NCBI RefSeq assembly: GCF_017305915.1 | Contig: NZ_JAFKJN010000015.1 | Location: 1 to 64,000, forward strand | DNA: 64,000 nucleotides | Source of the DNA: Reyranella sp. | GTDB taxonomy: Bacteria; Pseudomonadota; Alphaproteobacteria; Reyranellales; Reyranellaceae | Direction of reading: 5' to 3' | In this document: piece after piece, positions 1 through 7,889 of the stretch | Layout of the letters: the number at the start of each line of letters is the position of its first letter | Numbering within the stretch: the stretch's first letter is position 1 | Notes under the pieces: generated by a model | Seen by the model: the letters and a program-made list of their open reading frames with translations, nothing else | Databases searched by the model: none | What the model was told of the DNA's origin: nothing | Translations under genes and position numbers: made by a program

Positions 1-172
1 GCGATTGCCCTCCGCACCGCCATCCCGCGGCCAACGGCGCACGGCCAAAACCAGCTTCCGACAGACGCCTTCGGCACGCCTGCTCAACCTCCGCATACCG
101 CTCTCGCGCCGCCTGCCAATCTACCTCTCGGTGAGAAATGCAGGCTAGCTGCCGGCTCGCTCCACACGACAC
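1..172 (-). CDS. possible partial unknown protein, runs off left edge
   Basis: An open minus-strand frame runs from a possible GTG at 172-170 to the window edge (57 codons, no stop). It overlaps the last codons of the lipoprotein gene. The readable part is rich in Arg, Ala and Glu, with a stretch ARERYAEVEQACRRR, and I do not recognise it. No good ribosome-binding site is visible, and GC-rich DNA gives chance open frames of this size. It could be a third gene of the minus-strand cassette or nothing. Confidence 0.25.
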   Translation of the reverse strand, partial: MSCGASRQLACISHREVDWQAARERYAEVEQACRRRLSEAGFGRAPLAAGWRCGGQS

Positions 173-834
173 GTCGTGCTGGCGGTCGCTTCGTGTGTCT
201 TGCGAATATGCTTGGAGGGCTCCTGCCTGTACTGCTTGTTGCCCGAAGAGACGTCGCGCCACGCGATCACGTGACAGTTCGTTCCCGTGATCCGGATGGA
301 GCCGTGCAGTTCCTTTGCGACGTCTTCGCGGTCAACAATCCGATCGTCGTCACTATACCATTCGGTATGGATGCGCGCTTTGGCGTCGATCGTGAGCGTG
401 TCGGCCGCGAACGTCGTCGTCGTCGTGTAGCTCACCGATACGCGATAGCGAAAAATCCCCCGAGCCGTGCATGTCACTTGATCCGATACCTCCGCGCCGG
501 GCGACGCGACGAAGGAGAAATTCTGCAGCTGTCCCCGAAACCGACAATTTCCCGAGTCCTCCATAGGAAGAGTGATGAATTCCTGCTGTGGAAAGACCAG
601 CAGTCTCGCGCTGCCAGCGGAGTTGGTGGAAGCGTCGTCGGAAAAGCTCAGGCTTGCGAGCTGAATGGCGGCAAGGGAATTGAGCGGTCCCCAGTCAACC
701 GCTTCGCGTTTCACAACCTGCGGGCCTTGGCGTTCGGCCGGCTGCGTTGAAGCTGTTGACGGTGTCGTTCCATCGCCGCTTGCCACACAGCCGGAGACGA
801 CGATGCCGAGGAGCGGCCAGAAATAGGAGCGCAT
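145..834 (-). CDS. small exported lipoprotein, cassette 1
   Basis: A 229-residue predicted lipoprotein of unknown function. The N-terminus MRSYFWPLLGIVVSGC is a short signal peptide ending in a good lipobox (VSGC), so it should be lipidated and membrane anchored. The start chosen is ATG 834, 7 nt after AGGTG; an in-frame GTG at 843 overlaps the upstream stop as GTGA, so the two genes are translationally coupled either way. It resembles the lipoprotein at 3966-4682 in length, in order after its partner gene and in the C-terminal part (an acidic arginine stretch, then a strand with a single Cys such as TNCHVI against DKCQVL). Beyond that paralogy I recognise no family. Confidence 0.75.
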   Translation of the reverse strand: MRSYFWPLLGIVVSGCVASGDGTTPSTASTQPAERQGPQVVKREAVDWGPLNSLAAIQLASLSFSDDASTNSAGSARLLVFPQQEFITLPMEDSGNCRFRGQLQNFSFVASPGAEVSDQVTCTARGIFRYRVSVSYTTTTTFAADTLTIDAKARIHTEWYSDDDRIVDREDVAKELHGSIRITGTNCHVIAWRDVSSGNKQYRQEPSKHIRKTHEATASTTCRVERAGS

Positions 835-839
835 CGGGA

Positions 840-1634
840 TCACCTACAGAATACTTGACCGTTGATGGGGACGCAGGTCGTGTGTGTGTCTTTCACGCCG
901 CTCTTGGCCCCACCTGCCCGTGCCATGAGCCGATCGTTGTAGGCAGAGAGCTTGCCTGCCAGATCTCCCGAGCCGGCGGCGTCTGCCGCCTGCTTGCCGC
1001 GAAGGTAGAACTGGCTCGCCTTCGCCGAGTCTCCCTTCTGCTCCCAGATATATCCCTGAACAAGCATGCGCTCCGCATCTGCAATTTGGGCGTTGCGCTC
1101 GTTGGCTCGTTTGGCTTCTTCGTCCCAGGCTGCGACAGCGGCGTCGTTGAAGAGCTCGGCGGCGAGATCGAATCGGCCAGCCTGCATGGCAGAGATCGCT
1201 TGGCGATTCAGGTCGCGGCTCCTGGCGTCGGCTTTCGCCCGGTCAACGTCGTGGACAACCGGCCCGTTCGCATCAGGTGCGGAAATCCGCGATCCCAGCA
1301 TGCTCGCGATCGAGAGGAGGGCAGCCAGGCCCTCCAATCCCGCAGCGGCGGCCCCGACGCCGGCAGCCGCGCCGCTGCCGCCACCACCACCACCACCGTA
1401 GGAGCCGCTCGGCAGCGACCGGGCGGCGCCGTCCGGCACGCAGCGCCACGACATGCCCGCGCCGTCATTCTCCGCGCCGACATGGCGGCCCGCGCCGCAG
1501 TAGGAATCGGCCGCCGCCGGGCCGGCGGCTCCCGCCAGCACGAGGGCGAACAGACCGGCGCCGGCGCCCTTCGCTGCCAAGCCGATAGCCAACCGTCGCC
1601 GGTCGACGAACATCGCTGTTGTTCGTCGTGTCAT
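840..1634 (-). CDS. exported Gly/Ala-rich repeat-type protein, cassette 1
   Basis: A 264-residue exported protein of unknown function, paralogous to the protein at 3170-3973. ATG 1634 is chosen because the paralog begins identically (MTRR) and both follow the same GGGGGAGATCA ribosome-binding sequence; an upstream in-frame start would lengthen it by 18 residues. The N-terminus has DRRRLAIGL and a long hydrophobic stretch ending AAA-D, compatible with a Tat or Sec signal. A motif YCGxGRHVGxENDGAGxSWxCVP follows the signal, then a Gly-rich linker, then an alpha-helical segment that looks TPR-like (AMQAGRFDLAAELFNDA). The C-terminus CVPINGQVFCR matches CVSVNGDFVCD of the paralog. The four conserved Cys suggest disulfides. 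Confidence 0.8.
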   Translation of the reverse strand: MTRRTTAMFVDRRRLAIGLAAKGAGAGLFALVLAGAAGPAAADSYCGAGRHVGAENDGAGMSWRCVPDGAARSLPSGSYGGGGGGGSGAAAGVGAAAAGLEGLAALLSIASMLGSRISAPDANGPVVHDVDRAKADARSRDLNRQAISAMQAGRFDLAAELFNDAAVAAWDEEAKRANERNAQIADAERMLVQGYIWEQKGDSAKASQFYLRGKQAADAAGSGDLAGKLSAYNDRLMARAGGAKSGVKDTHTTCVPINGQVFCR

Positions 1635-1663
1635 CTGATCTCCCCCGAGATTCCCTTGGACGC

Positions 1664-1669
1664 ATCCTA
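1664..1669 (-). promoter_or_regulatory. candidate -10 element of cassette 1
   Basis: TAGGAT on the minus strand. The stretch from the dyad through this hexamer is conserved (22 of 27 positions) in front of cassette 2, where the hexamer is TAGAAT at 3131-3136. The last base of the hexamer lies 35.5 bp from the dyad centre in both cases, which puts the operator centre near -42.5 if transcription starts 7 nt after the hexamer. No start site has been mapped. Confidence 0.5.
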
Positions 1670-1687
1670 CGGAGATCGCAGCCGCCA

Positions 1688-1711
1688 CACATTACCCAAT
1701 TGGGTAATGTG
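1688..1711. promoter_or_regulatory. perfect 24-bp dyad, probable LuxR-type operator
   Basis: The half-site CACATTACCCAA is followed immediately by its exact inverse, giving a perfect 24-bp palindrome centred at 1699.5. It lies between the divergent exported-protein gene (start 1634) and alpha/beta hydrolase gene (start 1768), so one site could serve both. Closely related sites occur at 3093 and 4805 and nowhere else that I noticed in the window. The length and symmetry suit a dimeric GerE/LuxR-type regulator, two of which are encoded at 4893-7177. Confidence 0.75.
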
Positions 1712-1767
1712 CTCTGTCGGCTGCGGCGGCACAGTAGCGCTTCACCTCTGTGGGGCAGGGAGCGCAT

Positions 1768-3024
1768 ATGGCTGGCAAGCGGTTCTGGGCGTGGGCATCG
1801 GGCGTCGCGCTCGTGGTTGTGTCGTTCGCGGCGTCCGCTCAGGACAAGCTGCCCGTGCCGCCCGGCGGCGACCCTGCGCTGGCCTGCGGGCAGAAGCCCG
1901 ACGGGCGATCCTACTGGCTGGAATACGGCTTCTGCGATCAGCCCATGAAGGGGCCGGCCGTGGCCAAGGGATTGATCCTCCTGAACCACGGCGTGAATCG
2001 CGATCTTCCGCAATACCAGTTTCCGGTGCCGCCGGTGGTCGCGCGGCTGGTGCGCGACGGCTGGGATGTCGTCAAGCTCAACCGCAACAATCTCTACGAG
2101 AGCTGCCGCAATTCCTCCGGCACTCTTCTGAACTGCTGGACCGCCGGCACCAAGCATGTCGACGAGCTGATCGCGCGAGCCCAGCAGGCGAAAGCGCAGG
2201 GCTACCAGCGTCTGATCGCCGCCGGCCAATCGTTCGGCGGGGCGATCGCGGTCGAGGCCAATGCGCGCGCCCCCGGACTCTTCCATGGCGTGCTGGCCAC
2301 CGCGCCGGGCCACGGGTCGGATGCCCCGACCGGTGGCAGCAGCAGCACGAGCGGGACCTACCCCGTGCTCGACAAGCAGATCCTCGACACACTGGCGGCG
2401 CAGAAGAATGGCCGCATTGTCCTGGCGTTCCCGCCCAACGACAAATACCACCCCAATCGCGATGGCGACCCGATCTGGCCCAAGGCGCGACAGGTGCTGC
2501 AAGGCACGGGCCGGCCATTCGTGCTGTTCGGCGAGGGCTTGCCGGTCAACGGCCATGGCGCGGGGACGACGCCGCAGTTCGACGCCTGGTTCGGCGATTG
2601 CATCAGGAATTTCATGGATCCGGCTCAGGCGCCGGCAGGCGAGGTGCGTTGCCCGCCGCCGGCCAGCCTGCCGACGTTCCTGCTGCCCGCTGGCTTGATG
2701 GTGCCGCCGCCGGGCGGCGGCCCGGCGCGCTTCCTCGGCCGCTGGCAGGGCAAGCTGGATCAGATCAACCAGCAGGCGCTCATCGTCGTCGACCAGGTGA
2801 ATGGCGACACTGCGAGCTACATCTACGCCTTGGACGCCGGCCCGAACCGCGAGTTCAACATGGTCTCGATACGATATGCGGCCAGAATCGAGGGTGATCG
2901 TCTGAAGCCGCAAAATAGCGCGCCGCCCCTCAACGAGATCGCCTTGCAGGGCCAAAGCCTATCGCTGAAGCGCTCGCTGGCCGACGGACGTGTCCTCACC
3001 GGCACCCTGACGCGCCAGCCCTGA
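1768..3024 (+). CDS. secreted alpha/beta hydrolase
   Basis: A 418-residue exported serine hydrolase. ATG 1768 follows GGGGCAGGGA and gives a clean signal peptide (hydrophobic segment about residues 9-22, then SAQD). A GTG at 1750 is an alternative start. The fold is supported by LLNHGVN near residue 71 (oxyanion region) and the nucleophile elbow GQSFGG with Ser155 (codon at 2230). A late GEGLPVNGHG probably holds the catalytic His. About 95 C-terminal residues after the hydrolase core look like a small beta-rich domain (FLGRWQGKL...). The substrate is unknown; esterase or dienelactone-hydrolase-like is as far as the sequence goes. It sits between two paralogous cassettes and shares the dyad at 1688-1711 with the left one. 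Confidence 0.8.
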   Translation: MAGKRFWAWASGVALVVVSFAASAQDKLPVPPGGDPALACGQKPDGRSYWLEYGFCDQPMKGPAVAKGLILLNHGVNRDLPQYQFPVPPVVARLVRDGWDVVKLNRNNLYESCRNSSGTLLNCWTAGTKHVDELIARAQQAKAQGYQRLIAAGQSFGGAIAVEANARAPGLFHGVLATAPGHGSDAPTGGSSSTSGTYPVLDKQILDTLAAQKNGRIVLAFPPNDKYHPNRDGDPIWPKARQVLQGTGRPFVLFGEGLPVNGHGAGTTPQFDAWFGDCIRNFMDPAQAPAGEVRCPPPASLPTFLLPAGLMVPPPGGGPARFLGRWQGKLDQINQQALIVVDQVNGDTASYIYALDAGPNREFNMVSIRYAARIEGDRLKPQNSAPPLNEIALQGQSLSLKRSLADGRVLTGTLTRQP

Positions 3025-3092
3025 CCAGCTTGCTGAATCAGGACCTGCTGCCTCGGTGGCGAGGATCGTGCGGCTCGGCTTACCAGCGGCGC

Positions 3093-3112
3093 TTACCCAA
3101 TTGGGTAATGTG
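3093..3112. promoter_or_regulatory. second copy of the LuxR-type dyad
   Basis: A 16-bp perfect palindromic core (TTACCCAATTGGGTAA, centre 3100.5) whose right side continues TGTG like the first site, while the left flank differs. It lies 60 bp before the cassette 2 start. The DNA between this dyad and the start codon is nearly a copy of the cassette 1 promoter region, including the spacing to the -10-like hexamer. Confidence 0.7.
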
Positions 3113-3130
3113 CGGCCGCTGCGGTCCCCG

Positions 3131-3136
3131 TAGAAT
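3131..3136 (+). promoter_or_regulatory. candidate -10 element of cassette 2
   Basis: TAGAAT, at the same distance from the upstream dyad centre as TAGGAT in cassette 1. No separate -35 is obvious: the -35 position overlaps the right arm of the dyad, which is what one expects of a promoter activated by a bound LuxR-type dimer. Confidence 0.5.
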
Positions 3137-3169
3137 GCGCTGAGGGGGATTGCGAGCGGGGGAGATCAA

Positions 3170-3973
3170 ATGACGCGACGTGCCATAGCGGCCCTCATCG
3201 ACCGACGACGGCAGGCCATCGGGCTGGCAATGAAGGGGGCCGGAGCCGGTGTGGTCGCCATCCTGCTGGCAGGAGCCGCAGGCCCGGCGGCGGCGGATCC
3301 CTACTGCGGCGGGGGCCGGCATGTCGGGTCGGAGAACGACGGCGCAGGCCTCTCGTGGAAATGCGTGCCGAACGGCACGCCGAGCGCGCGGTCCACCTAC
3401 TCCGGCAATCCCGTGCAGAACCAGCGCATTGCCGCCGGCATGGCGCTGGGCGCCGCGGGCCTCGATCTGGTGAGCGCGCTGGTCGGCATCCTCGGCAGCA
3501 GGTCCGGCCCGAGCCAGGCCGAGATCGAGGCGCAGGAACGTCAAAGGCAATGGGATGCTGAATACGCGGCCAGGAAAGCGCAGACCAAGGCGGAGGCCGA
3601 GGTTTACGCGGCAGACGGCCGCAGTTACGCGCAGGCCGGCAACTACGGCACGGCGTTCGACTACTTCAAGCGCGCTTACGAGCGCTCCGGCGACTACGAA
3701 TATCTGAAAGACATGAAGGCCATGGATGCACTGCTGCATCTGCAGGAGGCGCTGGCCTTGACGGCGGAGAAGCAGACGGCGGCGGCCTACACCGAGTTCT
3801 TCAAGGCCAAGGCATTGGCCACGGAAGCCTACCGTCCGGACATCGCCGACCGCATCGAGGCCTATCGGGTGAAGCTGTTTGCCGGCCTGGCAGACCAGCG
3901 GAAGACGGCTCCCGGTGCGGCCAAGCCCACGACCAAATGCGTATCCGTCAATGGAGACTTCGTCTGTGACTGA
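3170..3973 (+). CDS. exported repeat-type protein, cassette 2
   Basis: A 267-residue exported protein, paralog of the protein at 840-1634. The start is fixed by a shared GGGGGAGATCA ribosome-binding sequence and identical MTRR N-terminus. The signal region DRRRQAIGLAMKGAGAG...AAA-D may be Tat-type. The motif YCGGGRHVGSENDGAG and WKCVPNG follow. The middle and C-terminal half is helical and charged, with TPR-like units (GRSYAQAGNYGTAFDYFKRAYERSG about residues 144-168, and a second around 190-235). It ends in the conserved Cys pair CVSVNGDFVC. No family is recognised. It is translationally coupled to the lipoprotein gene that starts before its stop codon. Confidence 0.8.
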   Translation: MTRRAIAALIDRRRQAIGLAMKGAGAGVVAILLAGAAGPAAADPYCGGGRHVGSENDGAGLSWKCVPNGTPSARSTYSGNPVQNQRIAAGMALGAAGLDLVSALVGILGSRSGPSQAEIEAQERQRQWDAEYAARKAQTKAEAEVYAADGRSYAQAGNYGTAFDYFKRAYERSGDYEYLKDMKAMDALLHLQEALALTAEKQTAAAYTEFFKAKALATEAYRPDIADRIEAYRVKLFAGLADQRKTAPGAAKPTTKCVSVNGDFVCD

Positions 3974-4682
3974 GAGTGTCATCGCGCGCACGGCCGCCCT
4001 GTTCCTGCTGTTGATGGCCGTGGCCTGCACGCCCGACGGCCAGCCGGTGGCAACCACGGCGCCTTCGGCACCCAGCGAACCGTTCGATCTCTCCAGCCTC
4101 AACGGCAAGGCGATCAAGATCGATGGTACAGCGGAGAACAGCTATCCCGGCAGTTCCGACAAGGGCTCGACCTACGCGGCCAGCGAGTATCTCGTGGTGA
4201 TCGGCAACACCGTGATCTCGCCCAGTCTGAGGGGCAACGGTTGCGTCACGAAGCAGGGGCCGAGCAAGTGGTCCATCCTCTTTGTCCCGAACCGACCCCA
4301 AAGCAGCGCCAGGATCCCGTGCACGGGATCTCGCAGAGTCTTCGACGACGGCCGCGTCGTGGAGTCCGCGCCCGGGGATGTCGTCTACTCCAGCAGCATG
4401 AGCGTTCAGGGCAACGTCCTGGAGATGTCGGGCGAGCTCGAGGCGCACATATCCTTGTCGGACTCGCTCACGGGTCCACGCCGCGTGGATACAACTTACC
4501 GCAAGCGCCTGAAGATCCGCATTGCCGGCGACAAGTGCCAGGTCCTGGATTTCGCGGAAACCACCGACATCCGCAACAATGATCGTTACGCGCTCCACCC
4601 TTCGGAAAGGTTAAGCCTGCGGGCAACGGGCTGCGCGATCGTGGAGCGGGACGTGAACAGGCTGCTTTCCGATCCGTCGTGA
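3966..4682 (+). CDS. small exported lipoprotein, cassette 2
   Basis: A 238-residue predicted lipoprotein, counterpart of 145-834. GTG 3966 is chosen because it overlaps the upstream stop by 8 nt and GGAG lies 9 nt before it; ATG 3951 is a possible longer start. The N-terminus VTESVIARTAALFLLLMAVAC is a lipoprotein signal with a weaker lipobox (AVAC). The mature part has beta-strand-like segments and a C-terminal stretch YRKRLKIRIAGDKCQVLDFAE matching the region around TNCHVIAW in the other copy. Function is unknown. Gene order (exported protein then lipoprotein) and coupling are the same as in cassette 1. Confidence 0.75.
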   Translation: MTESVIARTAALFLLLMAVACTPDGQPVATTAPSAPSEPFDLSSLNGKAIKIDGTAENSYPGSSDKGSTYAASEYLVVIGNTVISPSLRGNGCVTKQGPSKWSILFVPNRPQSSARIPCTGSRRVFDDGRVVESAPGDVVYSSSMSVQGNVLEMSGELEAHISLSDSLTGPRRVDTTYRKRLKIRIAGDKCQVLDFAETTDIRNNDRYALHPSERLSLRATGCAIVERDVNRLLSDPS

Positions 4683-4804
4683 GGGCCCATCCATCACGGG
4701 GTTCGTCCGTGATCGACGGCCCCGACGGCAAGATGATCAGGATCGACGTCGAATGAATGGGAGCGCGACGGCCTTCCTCCGCCGCGCTCGATCATAGCCA
4801 ATGC

Positions 4805-4826
4805 CACATTACCCAATTGGGTGATG
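4805..4826. promoter_or_regulatory. third copy of the LuxR-type dyad, before the regulators
   Basis: The left half CACATTACCCAA is identical to the perfect site at 1688. The right half TTGGGTGATG has one change in the inner arm and loses the outer two positions. Centre 4816.5. A plausible promoter follows (TTGATT at 4831-4836, 18-bp spacer, TATGCT at 4855-4860), which would put the site near -50, unlike the other two. It suggests autoregulation of the regulator genes with a different geometry or affinity. Confidence 0.6.
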
Positions 4827-4892
4827 CAACTTGATTCGCCGATCTCGGCGGTCATATGCTCGACCTTGGAGGCGGGGGCATCCTAGGCGATC

Positions 4893-6029
4893 ATGGGCGG
4901 GGGCAAGATCGACCGGGCACGACTGAAGCGCGCGAACGCCAGGTTGGGCGACGCGGCGATTGATTCTGCGGTCTGGCCCGAGATCATGGAAGAGATTAGC
5001 GCCGCAGCGGGCGGCGTCGGTGCAGCGCTACTGCAAAGCGACGCGCGGACGTCCGATGTCCCGCGCACGCCGGGCGTCGATGACTATTTCCGCAAGAGCT
5101 ACTTCGCCGATGGCTGGCACAAGCGCGACGTGCGCGCCGATCGCGGCGTCCCTTTGCTGCTGCGGGGCCAGACGGCGATCATCGATCAGGACCTGGTCAC
5201 GCCGGAGGAGATGAAATCCCTCGGCCTCTACGCCGAATCGCTCCTGCCCTTCGGGTTGGGTTGGTTCGTCGCGATCGGGTTCCAGTCCGGGCCGGCCCAT
5301 TGGGGCCTCTCGATTCAGCGGGCCTGGCGCGACGGCCCCTATGAAGAGCACGACAGGCGCGTCATCGGCCGGCTTTCGCGCCGGCTCAGCGAAGCGGCGA
5401 CGCTCTCGCAGGCGGTGGGTCGCGTGGCATTGGCGGGCATGACCAATGCACTCCAGCTCGTCCATCAGCCCGCGCTGGCGCTCGACCGGCGGGGCTTCGT
5501 GCTGCATCTCAATCCGGCGGCCGAACGGCTGTTCGATGGCGAGATACGTCTGTGCAACCACAGACTCGTCGTGCGCGACAAGCAGGCAAGTGCTGCGCTG
5601 GCTGCGTTCGTCGACCGCATGCGACTCATTCCCGACACGGCGACCTTGCCCTGCGCGCCCATCGTCGTGCAGCGGTCGGGCAAGCGGCCGGTGATCGTGC
5701 GCGTGCTGCCGGTGGACGGCGCAGCGCGCACGCCCTTCCTGGGCGCGCGTGCGCTGCTCGTGCTGAGCGACCTCGAGACCGAGCCTGTGCCGGACTCGGC
5801 GCTGATGGCGCGGGCCTTCGGCCTGTCGCCGGCAGAATCGCGGATCGCCACGCTGGTCGCCGGCGGGCTGTCGCCGCGACAGGCAGCGGACGAACTCGGC
5901 ATCGTCTACGAGACCGCACGCGCCCATCTCAAGGCGGTGTTCGACAAGACCGGCACGCACCGGCAGAGCGAGCTGGTGGCGCTGCTGCTGCGGCTCTCGC
6001 ACAAGATGCGGCCGCGCCGCGGGGTCTGA
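4893..6029 (+). CDS. LuxR-type (GerE domain) transcriptional regulator 1
   Basis: A 378-residue regulator. The last 68 residues form a GerE-type helix-turn-helix: LSPAESRIATLVAGGLSPRQ from about residue 311, recognition region YETARAHLKAVFDKTG, then SELVALLLRL. The long N-terminal part (1-300) is probably a ligand-sensing PAS/GAF-like region; it is longer than in typical acyl-homoserine-lactone receptors (about 250 residues), so the signal is unknown. It is followed after 8 nt by a near-identical gene. Its promoter carries a copy of the dyad found before the exported-protein and hydrolase genes, so I infer that it binds this dyad and controls the cluster as well as itself. Confidence 0.85.
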   Translation: MGGGKIDRARLKRANARLGDAAIDSAVWPEIMEEISAAAGGVGAALLQSDARTSDVPRTPGVDDYFRKSYFADGWHKRDVRADRGVPLLLRGQTAIIDQDLVTPEEMKSLGLYAESLLPFGLGWFVAIGFQSGPAHWGLSIQRAWRDGPYEEHDRRVIGRLSRRLSEAATLSQAVGRVALAGMTNALQLVHQPALALDRRGFVLHLNPAAERLFDGEIRLCNHRLVVRDKQASAALAAFVDRMRLIPDTATLPCAPIVVQRSGKRPVIVRVLPVDGAARTPFLGARALLVLSDLETEPVPDSALMARAFGLSPAESRIATLVAGGLSPRQAADELGIVYETARAHLKAVFDKTGTHRQSELVALLLRLSHKMRPRRGV

Positions 6030-6037
6030 GGACGGTC

Positions 6038-7177
6038 ATGGGCGGGGACAGGATCGACCGGGCACGACTGAAGCGCGCGAACGCCAGGTTGAGCGACGCG
6101 GCAGTCGATCCTGCGATTTGGCCCGAGATCATGGAAGAGATCAGCGCCGCGGCGGGGGCCACCGGCGCGGTGCTGCTGCAAAGCGACGTGCGGACGTCCG
6201 ATGTCCCGCGCACGTCGGGCCTCGATGACTTTTTGCGCAAGAACTACTTCGCGGAGGGTTGGCACCAGCGCGACGTGCGGGCGGACCGCGGCGTTCCCCT
6301 GCTGCTGCGCGGCCAGACGGCGATCATCGACCAGGACCTGGTCACGCCCGAGGAGATGAAATCCCTCGGCCTCTATGCCGAACTGATGATCCCGAAGGGG
6401 CTGGGCTGGTTCTCGGCCATTGGCTTCTGGTCCGGCCCCTCCTTGTGGGGCCTCTCGATTCAGCGGGCCTGGCGGGACGGTCCGTACGAGCAGGAAGACA
6501 AGCGCATCTTCGGCCGGCTTTCGCGGCGGCTCAGCGAGGCGGCGACGCTCTCGCAGGCGGTGGGTCGGGTGGCATTGGCGGGCATGACCAATGCGCTCGA
6601 GCTCGTCCATCAGCCCGCGCTGGCGCTCGACCGGCGGGGCTTCGTGCTGGATTTCAATCCGGGGGCCGCACGGCTGTTCGACAACGAGATGCGTCTTTGC
6701 AACCACAGGCTCGTCGTGCGCGACAAGCAGGCGAGCGCTGCGCTTGCCGGCCTGGTCGATCGCATGCGCCTCACGCCCGACACGTCGACCTTGCCTTGCG
6801 CCTCCATCGTCGTGCAGCGATCGGGCCGGCGGCCGGTGATCGTGCGCGTGCTGCCGGTGGATGGCGCGGCGCGGACGCCCTTCCTGGGGGCGCGGACGTT
6901 GCTCGTGCTGACCGACCTGGAGGCCGAACCCGTGCCGGAGTCGGCGCTGATGGCGCGGGCGTTCGGCCTGTCGCCGGCGGAATCGCGGATCGCCACGCTG
7001 GTCGCCGGCGGGCTGTCGCCGAGGCAGGCGGCGGATGAGCTCGGCATCGTCTACGAGACCGCGCGAGCCCATCTCAAGGCGGTGTTCGACAAGACCGGCG
7101 CGCACCGGCAAAGCGAGCTGGTGGCTCTGCTGCTGCGCCTGTCGCAGAAGACGCGACCGCGCCGGGGCGGTTCATGA
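6038..7177 (+). CDS. LuxR-type (GerE domain) transcriptional regulator 2
   Basis: A 379-residue tandem paralog of the preceding regulator, very similar over its whole length and almost identical in the helix-turn-helix (only THRQSE against AHRQSE in the final part). The differences concentrate in the sensor region, for example LLPFGLGWFVAIGFQSGPAHW against MIPKGLGWFSAIGFWSGPSLW, which suggests the two may sense different ligands while reading the same operator. It starts 8 nt after the first gene, so the pair is co-transcribed. Heterodimer formation is possible. Confidence 0.85.
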   Translation: MGGDRIDRARLKRANARLSDAAVDPAIWPEIMEEISAAAGATGAVLLQSDVRTSDVPRTSGLDDFLRKNYFAEGWHQRDVRADRGVPLLLRGQTAIIDQDLVTPEEMKSLGLYAELMIPKGLGWFSAIGFWSGPSLWGLSIQRAWRDGPYEQEDKRIFGRLSRRLSEAATLSQAVGRVALAGMTNALELVHQPALALDRRGFVLDFNPGAARLFDNEMRLCNHRLVVRDKQASAALAGLVDRMRLTPDTSTLPCASIVVQRSGRRPVIVRVLPVDGAARTPFLGARTLLVLTDLEAEPVPESALMARAFGLSPAESRIATLVAGGLSPRQAADELGIVYETARAHLKAVFDKTGAHRQSELVALLLRLSQKTRPRRGGS

Positions 7178-7359
7178 ATTGAGCGTGCCCAGAGGCCCAT
7201 GCCTGTGGAAATCCTCGCGCTGGCGCGGTCATTGTGGGCGATGGACGGGGTTCCGACCCCATGGTTTTCGGGCATTCTTTTGTCGTTCCAATGCCCAGGA
7301 TAGGTGGGGGGAGCTGGTCTGCGCTCCTGCGGACTCGCGGGCTTTGCGCGGACTCTGCG

Positions 7360-7812
7360 CTAGACCAGTCCCTTCCAGCTCTCGATCCAGGCCAGCGCCT
7401 CCTCGTCGGGCAGCGGCTGGGAGGAGGCATCGACCTCGAGCCGCTCGCCGAGCCTCTTCGCCCGGCACAGCGCGAACACGCGGTCGAGCTGCTTGCCGCC
7501 GCCGCAGAAGGTGTCCTGGTAGGTCATGTCGCCGAGCGCGACCACGCCGTAGCGATGGCCGGAGAGGTCGGGCCGCCCGCGCTCCAGCGCCTCGGCGAGC
7601 GGCAGGATGTTGGTCGGGATGTCGCCCGAACCGTGGGTGGCGCAGACCACGAGGAAGACCTCGTGCGATTGCAGGTCGGCGACGGTTGCCGCCTTGTCTG
7701 TGACGTCGACCTTGTGGCCGGCCGCGACCAGCACCGGCTTCAGCGCGTCGGCCACCATCTGGGCGTTGCCCGATTCGGTGCCGACCAGGATCAGGATCCT
7801 CGCCATCCGCAT
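7360..7812 (-). CDS. flavodoxin-domain protein
   Basis: About 150 residues forming a short-chain flavodoxin domain. The FMN phosphate loop reads VGTESGNAQMVAD near the N-terminus, and CATHGSGDIPTN and LGDMTYQDTFCGGGKQLD supply the isoalloxazine-binding loops. It resembles MioC-like or sulfite-reductase-type flavodoxin domains that carry electrons to partner enzymes. Start is ATG 7812 or 7806 (MRMARILIL); neither has a strong ribosome-binding site. It is divergent from the enoyl-CoA hydratase gene that begins 78 bp away. The partner reductase is not in the window. Confidence 0.8.
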   Translation of the reverse strand: MRMARILILVGTESGNAQMVADALKPVLVAAGHKVDVTDKAATVADLQSHEVFLVVCATHGSGDIPTNILPLAEALERGRPDLSGHRYGVVALGDMTYQDTFCGGGKQLDRVFALCRAKRLGERLEVDASSQPLPDEEALAWIESWKGLV

Positions 7813-7889
7813 CGGACATACGAAACCGCCGTCCGCCCTGCGACGCGGCCGGATAGCGCAGGCCCGGTGCGGCGTGCCAGTCTGCCGGC

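Noticed and set aside
193..750. A 185-codon plus-strand open frame at the left end
   Set aside because: It is antisense to the lipoprotein gene, which has a good lipobox, coupling and a paralog.
747..2897. A 716-codon open frame on the plus strand
   Set aside because: It runs antisense to a clear exported-protein gene and out of frame with the hydrolase; its Arg/Ala/Gly composition is that of a GC-rich shadow frame.
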